Assembly (NCBI RefSeq): GCF_036967205.1
Contig: NZ_CP146022.1
Span: forward strand, 1,550,001-1,614,000
Reading direction: 5' to 3'
Length of the DNA: 64,000 nt
From: Streptomyces sp. Q6
Lineage (GTDB): Bacteria > Actinomycetota > Actinomycetes > Streptomycetales > Streptomycetaceae
Of the stretch, positions 60,213 through 64,000 are shown piece after piece; positions within the stretch are counted from its first letter, which is position 1, and every line of letters starts with the position of its first letter. Under the pieces are notes generated by a model, which did not search any database, was not told the origin of the DNA, and was given only the letters and a program-made list of their open reading frames with translations. A program made the translations under genes and the position numbers.

Positions 60213-61229
60213 TCAGTGCGCGGCGAGCACGTCCACCACGAACACCAGTGTCGAGTTGGCCGGCAGGGTCTCGCCCTTGGCCTCCTTGCCGTACGCCTGG
60301 TCCGCGGGGATCACCAGGAGGACGCGGTCACCGACGTGCTTGCCGACGAGACCCTTGTCCCAGCCCGGGATGACCTGGCCCTTGCCGATGACGGTCGTGA
60401 ACGGCTGGCCCGTCTTCCAGGAGGAGTCGAACAGCTCGGCCTTCTTCTTGCCCTGGTTGAGCTTCCAGGCCGCACCGCTGTACTGCATGGTGACCGTCTG
60501 GCCGCTCTTGACCTCGGCGCCCTTGCCCTGGATGAGGACCTGGTCGGTGAGCTTCTTCGGCGGGTCGTTCTTCGGGATCGAGATCGTCGCCGGCTCTTCC
60601 TTGTCGGCCTGGATCTGCGGCAGGTTCGACGGGATCGCGGCCTGCGTGCCCTCGGCCTTCTTCGGGATGACCTTGCCGACGTCGATGGCGAAGACCAGGG
60701 TGTCCGTGCCGGTGATGCCGACCTGCTGGTTGCCCTGCGCGCCGAAGCCGGCGGCCGGCGGGGCCACCACGAGGACGCGGCTGCCCTCCTTCTGCCCGAT
60801 CACGGCCTGCGCGAACGCCGGGAGCTGGCCCTCGGCACCGGCCGTCACCAGCTGGTCACCGCCGCCCTGCGCCCCGTACGTGGTGCCGAGGTCCTTGGCG
60901 CCCTTCCAGACCTTGCCGGTGAAGTTCATCGCCACCAGGTCGTTCTTCTTCACCTCGGCGCCGTCGCCCTCGGTCAGGGTGTGCACGACGAACTTGCCGC
61001 TCGGGTCACCCTTGGGCACCGAGATCGTGGCCTTCTTGCCCGCGTCGCCGGAGACCTTCGGCATCGGGTTCGCGGTGTCGACCGCCTTGGGGACCTCGGC
61101 CGCCTTCGGTGACGCGGACGAGGAATCCGCCTTGTCCGCCGAGTCCTTCTTGCCGTCGTCACTGCCGCAGGCCGTCGCGGTCAGCGCCAGTGCCGGCACG
61201 ATCAGTAGAGCTGCAAGTCGGCGTCGCAC
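60213..61229 (-). CDS. Secreted lipoprotein with two tandem FKBP domains
   Basis: A 338-residue extracellular PPIase. The lipoprotein signal ends LALTATACGSDDG (lipid-modified Cys near 21), followed by a Ser/Asp/Lys linker. The first FKBP-like domain (about 85-190) lacks the usual FD and VIxGW residues (it reads LVAMNFTGKVWKG and LPAFAQAVIGQ), so it is probably inactive. The second (about 225-338) is complete: MQYSGAAWKLNQ, ELFDSSWKTG, VIPGWDKGLVGKHVGD and DQAYGKE. The start is GTG. Confidence 0.9.
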   Translation of the reverse strand: MRRRLAALLIVPALALTATACGSDDGKKDSADKADSSSASPKAAEVPKAVDTANPMPKVSGDAGKKATISVPKGDPSGKFVVHTLTEGDGAEVKKNDLVAMNFTGKVWKGAKDLGTTYGAQGGGDQLVTAGAEGQLPAFAQAVIGQKEGSRVLVVAPPAAGFGAQGNQQVGITGTDTLVFAIDVGKVIPKKAEGTQAAIPSNLPQIQADKEEPATISIPKNDPPKKLTDQVLIQGKGAEVKSGQTVTMQYSGAAWKLNQGKKKAELFDSSWKTGQPFTTVIGKGQVIPGWDKGLVGKHVGDRVLLVIPADQAYGKEAKGETLPANSTLVFVVDVLAAH

Positions 61230-61302
61230 AAGAATCCTCAGGTCGCTCGAATACGGTCCGGCCACTCTAGGCCCTCGCACAGCTTTGCCAAGGGCAGGCG
61301 AA

Positions 61303-61333
61303 GGGCCCCGTACGAATGATTCGCACGGGGCCC
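61303..61333 (-). terminator. Terminator after pafA
   Basis: A 14-bp stem (GGGCCCCGTGCGAA against TTCGTACGGGGCCC, one A-C mismatch) and a 3-nt loop, 34 nt downstream of the pafA stop. Confidence 0.8.
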
Positions 61334-61367
61334 CCGGCCGGATTGGTCGAACGTCTGCGCAGATCCC

Positions 61368-62729
61368 CTACATACCGGCGATCAGCTTCTCCACCCGGTC
61401 GTCCACGCTGCGGAACGGGTCCTTGCACAGCACGGTGCGCTGCGCCTGGTCGTTCAGCTTCAGGTGCACCCAGTCGACCGTGAAGTCACGGCGCTGCTCC
61501 TGGGCGCGGCGGATGAAGTCGCCGCGCAGCCGCGCGCGGGTGGTCTGCGGCGGCACGGACTTGCCCTCGAAGATCTTGAGGTCGTTGCAGATCCGGGCGG
61601 CCTGGCCCTTCTTCTCCAGGAGGTAGTAGAGGCCCCGGCGTCGGTGGATGTCGTGGTAGGCGAGGTCTATCTGCGCGACCCGCGGATGCGACATGGTCAT
61701 GTTGTGCTTGGCCCGGTACCGCTCGATGAGCTTGTACTTCATGACCCAGTCGATCTCGGTGCCGATACGGTCGAGATCCTCGGCCTCGATGGCGTCGAGC
61801 GTGCGGCCCCACAGCTCCAGGACCTGGTCGACGGTGCCGGTGCGCACGCCCCGGCGCTCCACGAAGTCGACGGCCTTCTCGTAGTACTCGCGCTGCACCT
61901 CGAGCGCGGAGGCCTCGCGGCCGCTGGCCAGGCGCACCTTGCGGCGGCCCGTGATGTCGTGGCTGACCTCGCGGATGGCCCGGATCGGGTTCTCCAGGGT
62001 CAGGTCGCGCATCACCGTGCCCGCCTCGATCATGCGCAGCACCAGGTCGGTCGCGCCGACCTTGAGCAGCATGGTCGTCTCGGACATGTTCGAGTCGCCG
62101 ACGATGACGTGCAGCCGCCGGTAGCGCTCGGCGTCGGCGTGCGGCTCGTCGCGGGTGTTGATGATCGGCCGGGAGCGGGTCGTCGCGGAGCTGACGCCCT
62201 CCCAGATGTGCTCGGCGCGCTGGCTCACGCAGTACACGGCGCCGCGCGGAGTCTGCAGCACCTTGCCCGCGCCGCACAGCAGCTGACGGGTGACCAGGAA
62301 GGGGATGAGGATGTCCGCGAGCCGCGAGAACTCCCCGTGCCGCGCCACCAGGTAATTCTCATGGCAGCCGTAGGAGTTTCCCGCCGAGTCGGTGTTGTTC
62401 TTGAAGAGATAGACGTCGCCTGCGATTCCCTCCTCGTGCAGGCGGCGTTCGGCGTCGACGAGCAGGCCTTCCAGAATGCGCTCGCCGGCCTTGTCGTGGG
62501 TGACCAGCTCGGTCACGTTGTCGCATTCCGGTGTTGCGTATTCCGGATGCGAACCCACGTCAAGATAAAGGCGGGCACCGTTCCGCAGAAAGACATTGCT
62601 GCTGCGGCCCCATGACACGACACGGCGGAAGAGGTACCGCGCCACCTCGTCAGGAGACAGGCGGCGCTGTCCCCTAAACGTGCATGTGACGCCGTACTCG
62701 TTCTCCAGCCCGAAAATGCGGCGGTCCAT
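61368..62729 (-). CDS. pafA: Pup--protein ligase
   Basis: Attaches the prokaryotic ubiquitin-like protein Pup to lysines of target proteins, using ATP. It is 453 residues of the carboxylate-amine/glutamine-synthetase-like ligase fold. The N-terminal [12 protein letters not shown] carries the metal-binding catalytic Glu. Further motifs are [38 protein letters not shown] and [15 protein letters not shown]. The proteasome and pup genes are outside the window, presumably further along past the MFS gene. The start is [13 protein letters not shown]. Confidence 0.97.
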   Translation of the reverse strand: MDRRIFGLENEYGVTCTFRGQRRLSPDEVARYLFRRVVSWGRSSNVFLRNGARLYLDVGSHPEYATPECDNVTELVTHDKAGERILEGLLVDAERRLHEEGIAGDVYLFKNNTDSAGNSYGCHENYLVARHGEFSRLADILIPFLVTRQLLCGAGKVLQTPRGAVYCVSQRAEHIWEGVSSATTRSRPIINTRDEPHADAERYRRLHVIVGDSNMSETTMLLKVGATDLVLRMIEAGTVMRDLTLENPIRAIREVSHDITGRRKVRLASGREASALEVQREYYEKAVDFVERRGVRTGTVDQVLELWGRTLDAIEAEDLDRIGTEIDWVMKYKLIERYRAKHNMTMSHPRVAQIDLAYHDIHRRRGLYYLLEKKGQAARICNDLKIFEGKSVPPQTTRARLRGDFIRRAQEQRRDFTVDWVHLKLNDQAQRTVLCKDPFRSVDDRVEKLIAGM

Positions 62730-62738
62730 GACTGAACA

Positions 62739-63998
62739 TTACGCCCGATCCCCCGAGCTGAAACGGGGTTCGACAGCACGGTTTGGATCATTTTCCGATG
62801 AGAGCGCGACACGCCCGGACGTGCGAGGCTCCGTCAGGACCCGCCCCGTGGCCAGGAGTACGAGCAGCGCGACCGCCCCCGTGGCGGCCGGGACGGCGAA
62901 CCCCCACCGGGTGCCGCCCCACTCGACGACCGGGCCCGCCACGGCCGTTCCGACGCTCGCGCCGACCGTGAACGTCGTCACGAGCCAGGAGAACGCCTCG
63001 GTCACCGTCCCCCGCGGCGCGTGCCGGTCGACGACGATGAACGCGCACGCGATGCACGGCGCGAGGAAGACCCCGGCGACCGCCGTGAGCGCCACCATGG
63101 CGACCGGCCCCGGCACGAGCGTCAACGGCACGTAGCACAGCGCCAGGAGGGCCACCAGCCACCGAAGTCGCGCCTCCGGGGCGCCGCTCCACTGCCGCGC
63201 CCCGTACACCGAGCCACCCACGAGCGCGCCGAGGCCGAGCGCCGCCATCATCCAGCCGTACGTCGCGTCGCCCCTGTTCCCGTCCGCGTACGAGACGCCC
63301 GCCACGGTGATGGAGCCCAGCGCCAGCCCGATGAACAGGAAGGCGGCGAGCAGCACGAGCAGTCCCGGCGAGCGCAGCGCGCCCAGCCAGTGCGCCTCGC
63401 GCGGGGCCGAACGCCACTGCCTCGACGGCTTCGACACGACGACCGAGAGCGCGCCGAGCACCCCGATCACGTTCAGGACGACGAGCGCCGCCTGCGCCGA
63501 CCAGAGCGAGACGCACACGGTCACCAGCAACGGCCCGACGGTGAACATGACCTCCTGCGCGATCGCGTCCATCGCGTACGCGGTGTGGACCTGCTCCTCG
63601 CGCGGCAGCACGTCGGGCCACAGGGCGCGCAGGCCGCCTTCGAGCGGTGGCGTGAACAGGCCCGCCGCCGCCACGGCGGCGTACGCCGGCGGCAACGAGC
63701 TCGTCCCCACCACGGCGAACACGGTCATGGCGAGTGCCGAGACGACCGCCGCGGGCAGTTGCACCCTCGGCTGCCCGCGCAGGTCGACGAGGCGGCCGAG
63801 CACCGGCTGCCCGATCGCGTTCGCCACCCCGTACACCGCCGCGAGCGCGCCCGCGAGGCTGTACGTGCCGCCCTCGTCCCGGATGAACAGCACGATGGCG
63901 ATCGCCGCCGTCGCGTTGGGCAGCCTGCCCACCAGCGTCCCCGTGAGCAGCCGCATCGCGTGCCGCGCCCTGAGGATCTCCGCATATCCCGCGGCCAT
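62739..63998 (-). CDS. MFS transporter
   Basis: A major-facilitator-superfamily membrane protein of 419 residues with about twelve hydrophobic segments, ending in a short polar tail. It has the MFS loop 2-3 region AIGQPVLGRLVDLRGQPRV and a later FLFIGLALGSITVAGVSYAD. It resembles drug or sugar exporters, but the substrate is unknown. The ATG is two bases from the window edge, so a start further upstream cannot be excluded. It ends 9 nt before pafA on the same strand. Confidence 0.85.
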   Translation of the reverse strand: MAAGYAEILRARHAMRLLTGTLVGRLPNATAAIAIVLFIRDEGGTYSLAGALAAVYGVANAIGQPVLGRLVDLRGQPRVQLPAAVVSALAMTVFAVVGTSSLPPAYAAVAAAGLFTPPLEGGLRALWPDVLPREEQVHTAYAMDAIAQEVMFTVGPLLVTVCVSLWSAQAALVVLNVIGVLGALSVVVSKPSRQWRSAPREAHWLGALRSPGLLVLLAAFLFIGLALGSITVAGVSYADGNRGDATYGWMMAALGLGALVGGSVYGARQWSGAPEARLRWLVALLALCYVPLTLVPGPVAMVALTAVAGVFLAPCIACAFIVVDRHAPRGTVTEAFSWLVTTFTVGASVGTAVAGPVVEWGGTRWGFAVPAATGAVALLVLLATGRVLTEPRTSGRVALSSENDPNRAVEPRFSSGDRA

Positions 63999-64000
63999 CG

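Noticed and set aside
1-64000. CRISPR arrays, insertion sequences, prophage, rRNA or tRNA genes, secondary-metabolite clusters
   Set aside because: No regularly spaced repeats, transposase or integrase genes, RNA genes or PKS/NRPS modules were seen in the window.

Overview
The window is high-GC actinobacterial chromosome and almost certainly Streptomyces. Third codon positions are nearly all G or C, GTG and TTG starts are common, and long antisense open frames shadow most genes. The gene order also matches conserved Streptomyces blocks: pheST-kinase-rRNA methylase-rplT-rpmI-infC, a glnA4-type gamma-glutamylation cluster, a rar/cvn9-type conservon, and helY-DAG kinase-tatC-tatA-pafC-pafB-FKBP-pafA. 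Comparisons with S. coelicolor gene order are from memory and were not checked.

Left part (1-12.9 kb): translation genes on the minus strand (pheST, a histidine kinase, a SpoU methylase, rplT, rpmI, infC). infC appears to start at AUC behind a long structured leader. After it come a DUF1844 gene, an SseB-domain gene, a class-A beta-lactamase-fold hydrolase, and a mycosin-like protease paired with a membrane protein.

Middle (13-35 kb): an accessory metabolic stretch. It holds a D-threonine-aldolase-like PLP enzyme; two secreted or membrane proteins; the gamma-glutamyl-amine operon (glutamine-synthetase-like ligase, a frameshifted aldehyde dehydrogenase, an SDR) with a divergent GntR regulator and PuuD-like hydrolase; LysR and TDT transporter; a cobalamin/heme-receptor-like protein with an XRE-cupin regulator; a glycine-betaine ABC system whose permease carries two substrate-binding domains; a 5'-3' exonuclease; an iron-box-controlled siderophore-interacting protein; and a PadR-associated ABC exporter.

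Right-middle (35-51.8 kb): an APC permease, an RluA-type gene, and the five-gene conservon ending in a CYP157-type P450 without the EXXR motif. Next is a TetR regulator divergent from a four-gene operon for carboxylation and hydrolysis of guanidine or urea: two DUF1989 proteins, a biotin carboxylase and allophanate hydrolase. A 20-bp palindrome lies in front of this operon, and a near copy with the same left flank lies 8 kb away in front of the APC permease. This suggests one TetR-controlled regulon for uptake and breakdown. A flavin monooxygenase preceded by a Cys-Cys leader peptide closes the block.

Right end (51.8-64 kb): helicase, DAG kinase, Tat translocase, PafBC DNA-damage regulators, two FKBPs, Pup ligase PafA and an MFS transporter.

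One frameshift in the aldehyde dehydrogenase and three mutually compensating ones in the mycosin partner all lie near G-runs. Homopolymer errors in the assembly should be considered before calling real mutations.
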